Positions 23,297 to 31,793 of a stretch of DNA of 64,000 nucleotides are shown piece by piece. The stretch comes from JAPOKJ01 sp031421635 (lineage in GTDB: Bacteria > Pseudomonadota > Gammaproteobacteria > Burkholderiales > Burkholderiaceae_E). The notes below the pieces were generated by a model. It had not been told where the DNA came from and searched no databases. It saw only the letters and a list, made by a program, of their open reading frames with translations. Made by a program: the position numbers and the translations under genes. The stretch lies in contig JANOPA010000079.1 in NCBI GenBank assembly GCA_031421635.1, forward strand, positions 1-64,000, given 5' to 3'. Position 1 is the stretch's first letter; each line of letters begins with the position of its first letter.

Positions 23297-24661
23297 TCAG
23301 AACAGCCAATCAATCGCGGAAGGTCGACCGTTGAGTTTCAAGACTGCAGTATTCTCGGGTGCCTCAGCGATCACCCGGCCTGCGCGAATCACCTTCAAGC
23401 GCGTAGCGCGCACACGAATGGCTTCCACCGGGTCTTTCGCCTGAAGTATCACGGCATCGGCTCGGCATCCTGGTTTCAAGCCATAGCCCTGTAATCCGAG
23501 AATCTTGGCGGGGTTCTCAGTCACCGCAGCGAAACACTGACGCATTGCCGCTTGCCCGGTCATTTGAGCTACATGCAAGCCCATGTGTGCAACTTCCAGC
23601 ATGTCGGCTGAGCCGAGGCTATACCAGGGATCCATCACGCAATCATGACCAAAGGAGACATTGATTCCCTGCGCCATCATCTCAGGTACTCTCGTCATGC
23701 CACGGCGCTTCGGATAGGTATCCTGGCGCCCTTGGATGGTGATATTGATGAGTGGGTTGGCCGTAGCCGACACACCCGCCTCGCGCATCAAGGGGAGCAA
23801 TTTGGAGACATAATAATTGTCCATTGAATGCATTGAGGTGAGGTGCGAACCATTCACGCGGCCTTGCATCCCTAACCTTTGCGTCTCGAAAATTAGGGTT
23901 TCAATATGACGTGACATGGGATCGTCAGTTTCATCGCAATGCATGTCCACACGTAGTCCTCTCTTAGCAGCCTCTTCGCAAAGTAAGCGCACTGAGGCGG
24001 CGCCATCGGCCATGGTCCGTTCAAAATGCGGAATACCTCCGACCACATCTACACCGAGATCGAGCGCTTTCTTCAATAAATCAAAGGCGCTGTCCTTGCT
24101 GCTCGTATCTTCTCGACTCGGCTGATAGCGCAGCACTCCATCTTGAGGAAAAGCCACGAGCTGCAAATCCAAGTAAGGGGCAACCTGACGCTTCACCTCC
24201 AGCAATGCTTCGACAGCGAGTAGGCGCGGATCGCAAACATCGACATGGGATCGTATTGCCAGCAGTCCTTTTGCAACCGCCCAATCGCAATAACGCAAGG
24301 CCCGCTCAATAATGACGTCTTGGCTCAAATTCGGTTTCAGCTCACTCCACATGGCAATGCCCTCGAGCAAGGTGCCGCTCTCGTTCAGGCGAGGAGAGCC
24401 CAGGGACAGAGTGGCGTCCATATGGAAATGCGAGTCTACAAAGGGCGGGCTAAGCAATTGCCCTTGGGCATCGATCAGCACTTGCGGTTTCAAGCGATCC
24501 ACAAGGGCCTGGCTCAAGCTCAGACTCGAGCCCTGAGCGCCTGAATCGATGGTGCCGGGCGACATCTCCCCGATCTCGCACCAAACCCCTTTTGAAGCGG
24601 CCAAATATTGGGCAGAACCGCCCTCGGGCAGAACTGCATTGATGATCAGTAAGTCCGTCAT
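23297..24661 (-). CDS. Amidohydrolase, cytosine deaminase-like
   Basis: Metal-dependent amidohydrolase of 454 aa resembling cytosine/isocytosine deaminases. Metal and catalytic motifs are FVDSHFHMDATLSLG (HxH), SHVDVCDP, DMHCDETDDP (catalytic His and Glu), HLTSMHSM and SFGHDCVMDPWYSLG (late Asp). The C-terminal barrel closing segment GYGLKPGCRADAVILQAKDPVEAIRVRA is typical. Substrate could also be another cyclic amide or guanidine. The upp gene follows it, and an SDR gene precedes it by 66 bases on the same strand. Confidence 0.85.
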   Translation of the reverse strand: MTDLLIINAVLPEGGSAQYLAASKGVWCEIGEMSPGTIDSGAQGSSLSLSQALVDRLKPQVLIDAQGQLLSPPFVDSHFHMDATLSLGSPRLNESGTLLEGIAMWSELKPNLSQDVIIERALRYCDWAVAKGLLAIRSHVDVCDPRLLAVEALLEVKRQVAPYLDLQLVAFPQDGVLRYQPSREDTSSKDSAFDLLKKALDLGVDVVGGIPHFERTMADGAASVRLLCEEAAKRGLRVDMHCDETDDPMSRHIETLIFETQRLGMQGRVNGSHLTSMHSMDNYYVSKLLPLMREAGVSATANPLINITIQGRQDTYPKRRGMTRVPEMMAQGINVSFGHDCVMDPWYSLGSADMLEVAHMGLHVAQMTGQAAMRQCFAAVTENPAKILGLQGYGLKPGCRADAVILQAKDPVEAIRVRATRLKVIRAGRVIAEAPENTAVLKLNGRPSAIDWLF

Positions 24662-24727
24662 TGAAAATTAATTCCAGTCAGTGCAAGCCAGTAAGGCACC
24701 AGGAAGAGTTTCATGCAAAGCATTCGC

Positions 24728-25639
24728 CTAAATGCTCAGGCTGCCGACGCTTGCGCCACCACAAACGTAAAGGGTCTGCCCGGTGACAAAACTATTATCC
24801 GGGTGAACAAAAAAAGCAACAGCTCGCGCGACATCTTCGGGCTCTCCTAGTCGTTGTACCGGAATGCCCCGGGCAAGAGTCGCTTCGCGTTCACTACCCG
24901 CCGGTACAACCTCATGAAACACTCTCGTGCCCCGAATGGGTCCGGGTGCCACGACATTGACGGTAATACCCACTGGTGCCAACTCAAGCGCCCAAGTGCG
25001 CGCCAAACCCAACATGCCAGCCTTGGTGGCAGAATAGGCGCTACGGGTTTGCAAGCCAAGAGCCGCACGCGAGGAAATAAACACAATGCGTCCTCGTCGA
25101 GAATGCTTCATCATCGGCAGGAAGGCCTGAGCTAGAGTGAGCGCACAGCCCCAATGCAAGCGCGCCAGCAACTCAAAATCTTCAGTGTTGGCGTCTGCCA
25201 AAAGTGCCGGGCGTATTGCGCCGGCACAATGCACCAAGGTCGTCACCGCGAATCGATGCGCCAGGTCGCCAGCCACCTTCCGACAGGCCGCCATATCACT
25301 TAAATCGAGCGTGTAGCTTTCAAGCGAGGAGTGCTTGATAGGACAGGCTGCGAGGGCCAAGCTAATCACGACGTAGCCCTGTTTCAAAAAGTTTTCGCAC
25401 ACGGCTAGACCGATGCCCGAGCTTCCACCTGTTACCACAGCGACCGGGGCAAGCGTTATGTCAGCATCACCCAAGACTGCATCACCCGAGGTAACATCAC
25501 CCGAGGTAACAACACCGGAGGCAACAACACCCGAGGCAGCATCAGCCGAAGCAACAACACCCGCGGCAGCAACGCCAAAGGCAAGCTTGGCGGCCAAGGC
25601 AGCCGTCCCTTGATCTGCAAGATCGGATCGGCTCATCAT
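24728..25639 (-). CDS. Short-chain dehydrogenase/reductase with repeat-coded N-terminal extension
   Basis: SDR of 303 aa. The Rossmann motif VTGGSSGIGLA begins only near residue 65. The catalytic Ser-Tyr-Lys set is in VFISSRAALGLQTRSAYSATKAG, and PGPI follows the active site. A FabG-like closing segment (VTGQTLYVCGG) ends the fold. The first 60 residues are Ala/Val/Ser/Gly-rich pentapeptide repeats encoded by a 15-bp tandem array. ATG at 25639 lies 2 bases after the stop of the cyclase gene, so translation is probably coupled; a start inside the repeat cannot be excluded. Probably oxidises a hydroxy intermediate of the neighbouring CoA pathway (inference). Confidence 0.85.
   Translation of the reverse strand: MMSRSDLADQGTAALAAKLAFGVAAAGVVASADAASGVVASGVVTSGDVTSGDAVLGDADITLAPVAVVTGGSSGIGLAVCENFLKQGYVVISLALAACPIKHSSLESYTLDLSDMAACRKVAGDLAHRFAVTTLVHCAGAIRPALLADANTEDFELLARLHWGCALTLAQAFLPMMKHSRRGRIVFISSRAALGLQTRSAYSATKAGMLGLARTWALELAPVGITVNVVAPGPIRGTRVFHEVVPAGSEREATLARGIPVQRLGEPEDVARAVAFFVHPDNSFVTGQTLYVCGGASVGSLSI
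25464..25583. repeat. 15-bp tandem repeat array inside an SDR gene
   Basis: Eight imperfect units of 15 bp start at 25464, 25479, 25494, 25509, 25524, 25539, 25554 and 25569. A representative unit is GCATCACCCGAGGTA. The period keeps the minus-strand reading frame, giving pentapeptides such as ASGVV and TSGDV. Confidence 0.9.
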
Positions 25640-25641
25640 AT

Positions 25642-26514
25642 TTAACCCACAATCAAGGCGAGTACCCGCAAGGGACTCCCACTGCCTTGTTGAATTTTCA
25701 AGGGTGGGCAAATGAGTACCGAGCCCGTCGCGGGCAAGAGATCCAAATTCGTCAAGCATTGCAAGCCGTAACGACCTGCACCGTGCATCAGATAGTGACA
25801 GGGGTAGGGTGGCGTCAGGTGATAGCCTTGGCCCGCATCCGTACCGATCGCCTCAGTTCCAAAACCAAGCACATCTCGATCTTCGACCAAGAATCTAACC
25901 ACCTCTGCATCGGGTCCGGGAGTGTGCTGTCCCGTTTCATCAAAGTTCTGATAGGCCATCGCGCCGTCCAGACTGGCATTGCGCTTCTCGATGCCTTGCT
26001 TGGTTGCAGCCGAGGCTTCGGCCTTGCTCCATAACTTCGACCAATCTGTGCGCATTAACACCCACGATTTGGCCGGGATGCGCCCATGCCTTGCCTCCCA
26101 GTCCAACACATCCTGAACACTCAATAAATAATCAGGATCTGTGGCACTTTGCGCTGAGCAATCAATTACACAAGCCGGTGCAACGAAATTTTGCACCGGT
26201 ATCGTGTCGACCGCATTGTTGGGCAAGTCTCGCCCCGAGATCCAATGGTTTGGCGCATCAAAATGGGTGCCGGTATGTTCTCCACAGGAAAAGTTATTCC
26301 AATACCAGCCCGGCCCGCGCTCGTCATAGCGTGAAGCCTCCTCAATACGAAAAGGCCAGCACTGACCCATCTCGGGGGGAAGCGCAATTTGCGGAAACTC
26401 CGGCGACAAAGTGTGAGTGAGGTCCACTATGCGGATGCGACCTTCACCGAGCAACTGACTCAAACCTTGCAGCACGCTTGCCGCATCGAGCGTATTCTTT
26501 TCATTGTTCACCAT
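25642..26514 (-). CDS. Cyclase family protein (kynurenine formamidase-like)
   Basis: Metal-dependent hydrolase of the cyclase/KynB family, 290 aa. The signature HTGTHFDAPNHW (HxGTHxDxPxH) supplies metal ligands and the catalytic His. IVDLTHTLSPEFP lies near the N-terminus and WVLMRTDWSKLW in the middle; FGTEAIGTDAG and HYLMHGAG close the fold. Known members hydrolyse N-formylkynurenine, isatin or other cyclic amides and lactones. ATG at 26514 follows the previous stop by 2 bases and a G-rich stretch; longer starts run into the upstream gene. It is the fourth gene in the coupled acyl-CoA synthetase-thiolase-OB/SDR-cyclase-SDR run. Confidence 0.88.
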   Translation of the reverse strand: MVNNEKNTLDAASVLQGLSQLLGEGRIRIVDLTHTLSPEFPQIALPPEMGQCWPFRIEEASRYDERGPGWYWNNFSCGEHTGTHFDAPNHWISGRDLPNNAVDTIPVQNFVAPACVIDCSAQSATDPDYLLSVQDVLDWEARHGRIPAKSWVLMRTDWSKLWSKAEASAATKQGIEKRNASLDGAMAYQNFDETGQHTPGPDAEVVRFLVEDRDVLGFGTEAIGTDAGQGYHLTPPYPCHYLMHGAGRYGLQCLTNLDLLPATGSVLICPPLKIQQGSGSPLRVLALIVG

Positions 26515-26516
26515 CA

Positions 26517-27815
26517 CTATGCCCCCAACTCTTTTTCGAGCACCTTCGGGCTCTCTTGCCAGCGGGCAAACCACTCTTGCGCGACGTCCCCAGGGTAAAC
26601 GTCTTCAACCCCATCTTTGAGGGCTTTTATCACTGCATTTGCCAAGGCGCTTGGCGCGAGTTTTGGCGGTGGCATGTGCTGATTCCACTCGTCGTCAATT
26701 GGACCGGGGAAGATATTGATGACTCGAATGCCCGTACTGGCCATCTCCGCCCGCAAACACTGGGATAAGGATAAGGCGGCGGCCTTCGAGGCAGAGTATG
26801 TACCCTGCGAGGGAAAGTTACTTAAAGCATAAACCGACAAGATATTCACCCACGCGCAAGCGTTATTGCTGCCATCAGCAGCCCGACTCTTCAAAGCCGG
26901 TCCAAAGGCTTGTGCCAAGCGCAGCAAACCAAAATAGTTGATATCCATTTCTGCGCGAGCTACATCAGTACCTCGTCGTCCCGAAATTCCGAAGCTGCGG
27001 TGAAGCTCGGCGGTGTTGATCACAATATCGACCTTACCGCCGATCTCGCCAGCGAGTTCATTGACCGAACGCTCGTCAGTGACATCGAGAGGCACCCAGG
27101 TGACTTGAGGTAGAAACTCTAAATCCCCCATTCCTGGAAAGCGCTTCCACGGCTCGGCTTGACCTGCCCAGACGATCTCGGCACCGGCAGCGACACAGGC
27201 TTTGACCATTGCCTGTCCCATCGCACTCTTGGCATCTGTCACCAGGATTTTTCGATTTCTCGGATCGCAGGTCATCTCGCACAACTGGGTATCGTCAGCC
27301 ATCGCTACACTTTCATCTTGAGGGGTTGCGATTAACACCGCCTGACCCGATTTATCCAAGCGCGCAATCACCCTTACAGCGAGGGGTTCTGGCCCCTTGG
27401 GGCTCGGCACCGCACTATGCACATGGCAAATCAAGGCGGGACCGGTGGCACCGTCCACTAACAATTGCACCATCCCTAAACGCCACGGCAGACGCTCGCG
27501 ATAGTAGAGATCATTGCTATGATGCAGGACCGTATCGCTTAACAACAGCGCCTCGCCTGACTGAGCACGCCACCGCAAATCCAGTGACAAACAATGATGA
27601 CAGGCTTCGCGCGGCGGGTACTGCACCTTGCGACAATCCTCACACACTTGCAAAGCAAATTCACCATGTGCCGCCGCCGCGGTCAAGCCAAGAGCGGTAC
27701 GGCCGCGTCGCCCCGGCGGCAAGGTCGCTTGCCGGGTACGGAGCACTGGGTTCTTGCGCTTGATGGGTGGAGCGGCCCGATTGGACGTGGCGTCTGGGAA
27801 GCCCAGCTTCGTCAT
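26517..27815 (-). CDS. Zn-ribbon/OB-fold (DUF35) protein fused to an SDR
   Basis: Two-domain protein of 432 aa. The first half (about 35-175) is a DUF35-type acyl-CoA-binding unit: a zinc ribbon with CEDCRKVQYPPREACHHC, then an OB-fold (ALLLSDTVLHHSNDLYYRERLPWRLGMVQL). The second half (about 195-430) is a short-chain dehydrogenase with the Ser-Tyr-Lys set in NILSVYALSNFPSQGTYSASKAA, but its nucleotide-binding motif is degenerate (VTDAKSAMGQAM instead of TGxxxGxG). DUF35 proteins normally pair with thiolase-fold partners, and the adjacent upstream gene is one. ATG 27815 overlaps that gene's TGA (ATGA). The fusion suggests channelling of a CoA-bound product to a reductase (inference). Confidence 0.85.
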   Translation of the reverse strand: MTKLGFPDATSNRAAPPIKRKNPVLRTRQATLPPGRRGRTALGLTAAAAHGEFALQVCEDCRKVQYPPREACHHCLSLDLRWRAQSGEALLLSDTVLHHSNDLYYRERLPWRLGMVQLLVDGATGPALICHVHSAVPSPKGPEPLAVRVIARLDKSGQAVLIATPQDESVAMADDTQLCEMTCDPRNRKILVTDAKSAMGQAMVKACVAAGAEIVWAGQAEPWKRFPGMGDLEFLPQVTWVPLDVTDERSVNELAGEIGGKVDIVINTAELHRSFGISGRRGTDVARAEMDINYFGLLRLAQAFGPALKSRAADGSNNACAWVNILSVYALSNFPSQGTYSASKAAALSLSQCLRAEMASTGIRVINIFPGPIDDEWNQHMPPPKLAPSALANAVIKALKDGVEDVYPGDVAQEWFARWQESPKVLEKELGA

Positions 27816-29047
27816 TGCAGCCTCGCTATTCGCTCGGCCTGGGAACTGTCCGCGCTCGCCAGAATTGCGGCACTGGTACAAACACAACGGTCATAGGTGA
27901 CCATCCCAAAACCACTCACTGCGCCGACTTCAGCTTTTGCAATTTGTCGCTCACCTGCCTGATGAGTTAACTGTCGAAGCGCTTCCACCACATTCAAAAA
28001 ACCACCCGCAGCACCGGCCTGCCCGACAGACAACTGACCGCCCGACGTATTCACTGGAAAGCTACCACCATAATGCAATTCATGTTGACGGACAAAACCT
28101 GCCGCCTCTCCTACCGAGCAAAACCCCATGCCCTCAAGCTGCATCATCACAATCACCGGATAATCATCATAGGCTTGGAGGAACTGCATGTCGTGAGGAC
28201 TCAGGCCAGCCTGTGCGAAAAGCTTAGGGCTATCCATCAACCAACCACCACGCACCATGATTGGATCTTCAGCGTAGGCGTTATGGCGCTCGATGGTTGA
28301 GAGAATTCTGACACTGGGAATCTTCAAGGAACGAGCCCGCTCTTCACTCATCACCAAGAAAGCATCCGCACCCGCACAGGGCATGACACAGTCAAACAAA
28401 TGAATGGGGTCGGCCACGGCTCTGGCCTCCATATACTCGCTCAGGCTCAAGGACTTCTTAAAGAGAGCGACGGGGTTTTTCAGTGCATTGTGTCGTTGCG
28501 CGACACACAACTTTCCGAAGTCTTCTCGCCGTGCACCGGTGTTACGCATATAGTGCGAGGTAATAAACGCGAACATGGAGTTCGGCCCGCCAGACCCGTA
28601 GGGATAGGTAGCGTCACGTGCAAACTGGCTAAAGCTGCCCAAGGACTGACGGAAGGAATCGACCGCATTGGTGTCGGCACCGACACAGGCCACCACTTCA
28701 GCATCCCCCGCTTGCACGGCACGTGCGGCACGCCGCAGGGCCACAATTCCCGAGGCTCCACCCATCGGAATATGGTCCAGCCAGCGTGGCTCCATGCCGA
28801 GGTGCTGAGTCACGCCCACAGCGGTGTCTGGTGTCAAAGAAAAACTCGACACGGTCAGACCGTCGATTTCTTCCTTTCGCAGCCCCGAGGCATCCAGTAA
28901 GGCCTTCAGCGCTCGAGCAATAAACCAATGGGCGCCCTTAGTCGAGTAACGCACATACGGCACACTGACGGGCACAGCGACGGCTACCCCTTGATAGCTC
29001 GCCTGATAGTTGTTCTGAGCGCTGGGCTGATGACGTGTCGCACTCAA
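27812..29047 (-). CDS. Thiolase-fold protein lacking the canonical Cys and His
   Basis: Thiolase-superfamily protein of the SCP2/Ltp2-like branch, 411 aa. The position of the nucleophilic Cys reads PMGGASGIVALRRA, with Gly where thiolases have Cys. The usual GHP motif reads NTSGGQLSVGQAGAAG, with Gln instead of His. A late Cys may remain (YDRCVCTSAA). It is therefore unlikely to be a normal acyltransferase; Ltp2-type relatives with DUF35 partners are retro-aldolases. A DUF35-SDR fusion follows with an ATGA overlap. Start: no suitable ATG exists; TTG 29047 overlaps the stop of the acyl-CoA synthetase (TTGA) and has GAGG upstream. Confidence 0.85.
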   Translation of the reverse strand: MSATRHQPSAQNNYQASYQGVAVAVPVSVPYVRYSTKGAHWFIARALKALLDASGLRKEEIDGLTVSSFSLTPDTAVGVTQHLGMEPRWLDHIPMGGASGIVALRRAARAVQAGDAEVVACVGADTNAVDSFRQSLGSFSQFARDATYPYGSGGPNSMFAFITSHYMRNTGARREDFGKLCVAQRHNALKNPVALFKKSLSLSEYMEARAVADPIHLFDCVMPCAGADAFLVMSEERARSLKIPSVRILSTIERHNAYAEDPIMVRGGWLMDSPKLFAQAGLSPHDMQFLQAYDDYPVIVMMQLEGMGFCSVGEAAGFVRQHELHYGGSFPVNTSGGQLSVGQAGAAGGFLNVVEALRQLTHQAGERQIAKAEVGAVSGFGMVTYDRCVCTSAAILASADSSQAERIARLQ

Positions 29048-30774
29048 GCAAGCGCCTCGCGTTTTTTTAAATTTGTAGTATCGAAGCAATGCGCCTGGCC
29101 AGGCAGGTTCAAAGCCAAAGTTTTAAGCTCTCCGCGCTGAACTTTTTGGGTCAAGGTCAAAGGCAGACTGGTTACAAAAGCCACCCATCCCGGTGCTTTG
29201 AAGTAGGCCAGTTCCTTGAGACAATGCCGTGTTAACTCCTCCGCCATACCTCGCATTTGCGCGAGAACTTTTTCAGAGTTTGCATCAGTGCAGCCGCCGA
29301 GTTGAAGCGCTTCATCCTTCAAAATTACGCAAGCCAACACTTCATCACCGCGCACAACATCCGGTGTTGCAGCAACCGCCGCATCCTTCACCGCCGGATG
29401 ACGGCGCAGCACCGTTTCCACCTCTACGGCAGAGATGTTTTCACCACTGCGCCGAATCACGTTCTTTTTGCGATCAATAAAGTGCAAGTAACTCAACTCA
29501 TCGGCCTGCACTACATCGCCGGTATGAAACCAGCCGTTCGCCCAGGCTTCAGCGCTGGCTTGCGGATCTTTCAAGTAATGGTCAAAGAAACCGAGGCCAG
29601 GGCGATCACCTGCTCGACGCACCAGCAATTGCCCATTCTGCCCAGGCAGCACATCCTTTTCCTCATCGTCAACGATCCGGATTTCAACGTCGGCGCTAGG
29701 CTTGCCAAAACACGACGTTCCAACGTAGCGCGGCTCTTGATGGGCGATGATACATGCAGCCACGCCGGTTTCAGTCATTGCCCAACCCTCCACTAAAGGA
29801 AAGCCAAAGCGCTGCTCGAAAGGCTGGTGCAAGCGCTTATCCACACCAGCGCCAAAACCGAAGCGCACCTGATGCTTAAGATCTTCGGGCGTAACGGGAT
29901 CGAGCATCAACATTGAAGGCATGACACCAAGATAGTGAAGAATCGTCGCGCGAGATTCACGCACACTCATCCACCAAGTTTTAGGGTGGAAGCGATCGAG
30001 CAGCACGGTACAGCCACCCGACAGCAACATCGCCATGGTCGAACAGGCCATGGCGTTCATGTGGTTCAAAGGTAGGGGCGTAATGAGACGATCCGTTCCC
30101 TCGTGAATTTCGCACAAGCCGCCGAGGCCCAGATACCAGCCACCGGCGAAGAGAAAATACTCATTGCTCAGTACGCAGCCCTTGGGCCTCCCAGTGGTTC
30201 CACTGGTATAGAGCAAGGCACATTCGGTTTCCAGGCTCGGCAAACGCCTGGCCGAGGCAGCGTCCGCGTCGGCGTGCTCAGGTCGGTTCAATCGAGGCGG
30301 GATTGGGTCTCCCAAGGCGATGATGTTTAAGGTGCAACCTTCTCTTGCGGCAGCCTCTCGAACAAGCTCATGATGGCTCGACAGAGCCACGGCCAAAACG
30401 ATTTCACTATGGGCAATTAAATAACTGAGTTCAGCCACTCGCATTTCCGAACTGATCGGCACCACGGATACGCCCAAGGTATTTAGAGCCAGCCAGTGCT
30501 CCAGAAAGACTGGACGGTTTTCGAGCAACAATCCAACTCGGTCGCCGTGGACATAACCGGCAGAGTAATACGCATCATACAAATAAAAAACCCGTTCAGA
30601 GAGCGCAGCGTAGCTCATTGGCCCCGAGGCGATCCCGTAAATTTCGGCGGTTTCTTTCAAGACATCAATTACCGGATGCTCCGGAAAATGCTTGGCGGTA
30701 TCGGCAAAAGCGGCGGCTACTGAGCCAAACGCTAGCGCCCAGTCTATATGGGTGTTTTTCGTCTCTTGTTCCAT
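29044..30774 (-). CDS. AMP-binding acyl-CoA synthetase
   Basis: Adenylate-forming ligase that activates a carboxylic acid to its CoA thioester; 576 aa. The phosphate-binding loop is ALLYTSGTTGRPKGCVLS (near residue 195). Later core motifs are VEGWAMTETGV, GWFHTGDVVQADELSYLHFIDRKKNVIRRSGENISAVEVE, and a C-terminal domain with the catalytic Lys in LTLTQKVQRGEL. It resembles the CaiC/crotonobetaine and aryl-CoA ligase group; substrate is unknown. It heads the coupled minus-strand run into the thiolase-fold gene (TTGA overlap). The divergent kinase-ParB gene starts only 38 bases away. Confidence 0.93.
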   Translation of the reverse strand: MEQETKNTHIDWALAFGSVAAAFADTAKHFPEHPVIDVLKETAEIYGIASGPMSYAALSERVFYLYDAYYSAGYVHGDRVGLLLENRPVFLEHWLALNTLGVSVVPISSEMRVAELSYLIAHSEIVLAVALSSHHELVREAAAREGCTLNIIALGDPIPPRLNRPEHADADAASARRLPSLETECALLYTSGTTGRPKGCVLSNEYFLFAGGWYLGLGGLCEIHEGTDRLITPLPLNHMNAMACSTMAMLLSGGCTVLLDRFHPKTWWMSVRESRATILHYLGVMPSMLMLDPVTPEDLKHQVRFGFGAGVDKRLHQPFEQRFGFPLVEGWAMTETGVAACIIAHQEPRYVGTSCFGKPSADVEIRIVDDEEKDVLPGQNGQLLVRRAGDRPGLGFFDHYLKDPQASAEAWANGWFHTGDVVQADELSYLHFIDRKKNVIRRSGENISAVEVETVLRRHPAVKDAAVAATPDVVRGDEVLACVILKDEALQLGGCTDANSEKVLAQMRGMAEELTRHCLKELAYFKAPGWVAFVTSLPLTLTQKVQRGELKTLALNLPGQAHCFDTTNLKKREALA

Positions 30775-30812
30775 GCCAGCTATGATAAGGGAAAGAAACT
30801 ACAATTTGCGAC

Positions 30813-31715
30813 ATGAAACTACAGATCACGATGACCGGCGAGCCCGGCTGCGGTAAAACCACCATTGCCAAGCTGGTCACTGAGAGGCTCGGCTCGCAAT
30901 ATTTGTCCACTGGGGCGATTCAGCGCGAACTTGCCGAGACTATGGGTCTGACGACCTTAGAGCTCAACAAGCTCTCGGAAAGCGACCCCAGCATCGATGA
31001 GAAAATAGATGCACACACGCGATCTCTCGCCGGCTCGCGGAAATTGGTGGTCGATTCCAGGGTCGCCTGGCGCTTCCTCCCGAACTCTTTAAAGGTATTT
31101 TTGGTTTGCCCTCCTTCCGTGGCTGCCCGACGCGTGCATGCACAAAACAGGAAGGACGAGAGCTATGCGGACAGCCAACAGGCGGTCGAACTTTTAAGGC
31201 AGCGCTTCGAAAGCGAAAAAGCGCGCTTTGCGCGCTACTACGGCGCATCGCTCGGCAACCTTCGCAACTACGACTTAGTGATCGACACCTCGCTCGCCAC
31301 CCCAAATGAAATCGCCGACAAGGTGTGTGACATGGCCCTGGCCGATCAGACCTTCAAAGGCATGCCTAGGCTCTTTCTCTGCCCGCAAAACCTTTTACCG
31401 ACCAAGCACGTTCGCGGCTTCACACCTCAGGAGTTGAACCACCTACAAGATCACTTTGGCGAAGATCACGTCAAACGAGGCGAAACCGAACCGGTTGAGG
31501 TCAGTCGTATCGGAGGCCAATGGGCCATTCTGAACGGCCATAAACGCGTCGCCTTGGCTTTACATCTTAACGTCCATCTGATCCCAGGCAGGCTGCAAGG
31601 GCAGGACGATGAAATTCTGGACTACGGGGTCACTGCGCGCTCGATGTTTGAGCGCGAAGTTGTGGCTGAGCAAGTTCAGCAGTGGGAAAAGGCATTCAAC
31701 TTTAAGTTCTCTTGA
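30813..31715 (+). CDS. Archaeal-type cytidylate kinase-like domain fused to ParB/sulfiredoxin-like domain
   Basis: Protein of 300 aa with two parts. Residues 1-180 resemble archaeal-type CMP kinase: P-loop TGEPGCGKTTIAKLV (8-22), YLSTGAIQRELAETMGL, LNKLSESDPSIDEKIDAH, VVDSRVAWRFLP, and the lid-like FESEKARFARYYG. Residues about 195-300 look like a ParB/Srx fold: PVEVSRIGGQWAILNGHKRVALALHLNVHLIPGRL, with the dG(H)-x-R block as NGHKRVA. I know no described protein of this architecture. It is the only plus-strand gene in the surrounding 18 kb of minus-strand catabolic genes, and its function is not assigned. Confidence 0.75.
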   Translation: MKLQITMTGEPGCGKTTIAKLVTERLGSQYLSTGAIQRELAETMGLTTLELNKLSESDPSIDEKIDAHTRSLAGSRKLVVDSRVAWRFLPNSLKVFLVCPPSVAARRVHAQNRKDESYADSQQAVELLRQRFESEKARFARYYGASLGNLRNYDLVIDTSLATPNEIADKVCDMALADQTFKGMPRLFLCPQNLLPTKHVRGFTPQELNHLQDHFGEDHVKRGETEPVEVSRIGGQWAILNGHKRVALALHLNVHLIPGRLQGQDDEILDYGVTARSMFEREVVAEQVQQWEKAFNFKFS

Positions 31716-31793
31716 TGGGTACTTTCACGAATCAGCAAGCAGGTATGCGCTTGCACAAACGAAGCGATACGCGCAATTAATCTTCGTCAAGAC

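Noticed and set aside
29228..29796. Plus-strand frames antisense to the acyl-CoA synthetase gene
   Set aside because: Shadow frames of a clearly recognised enzyme gene; no start signals or homology.
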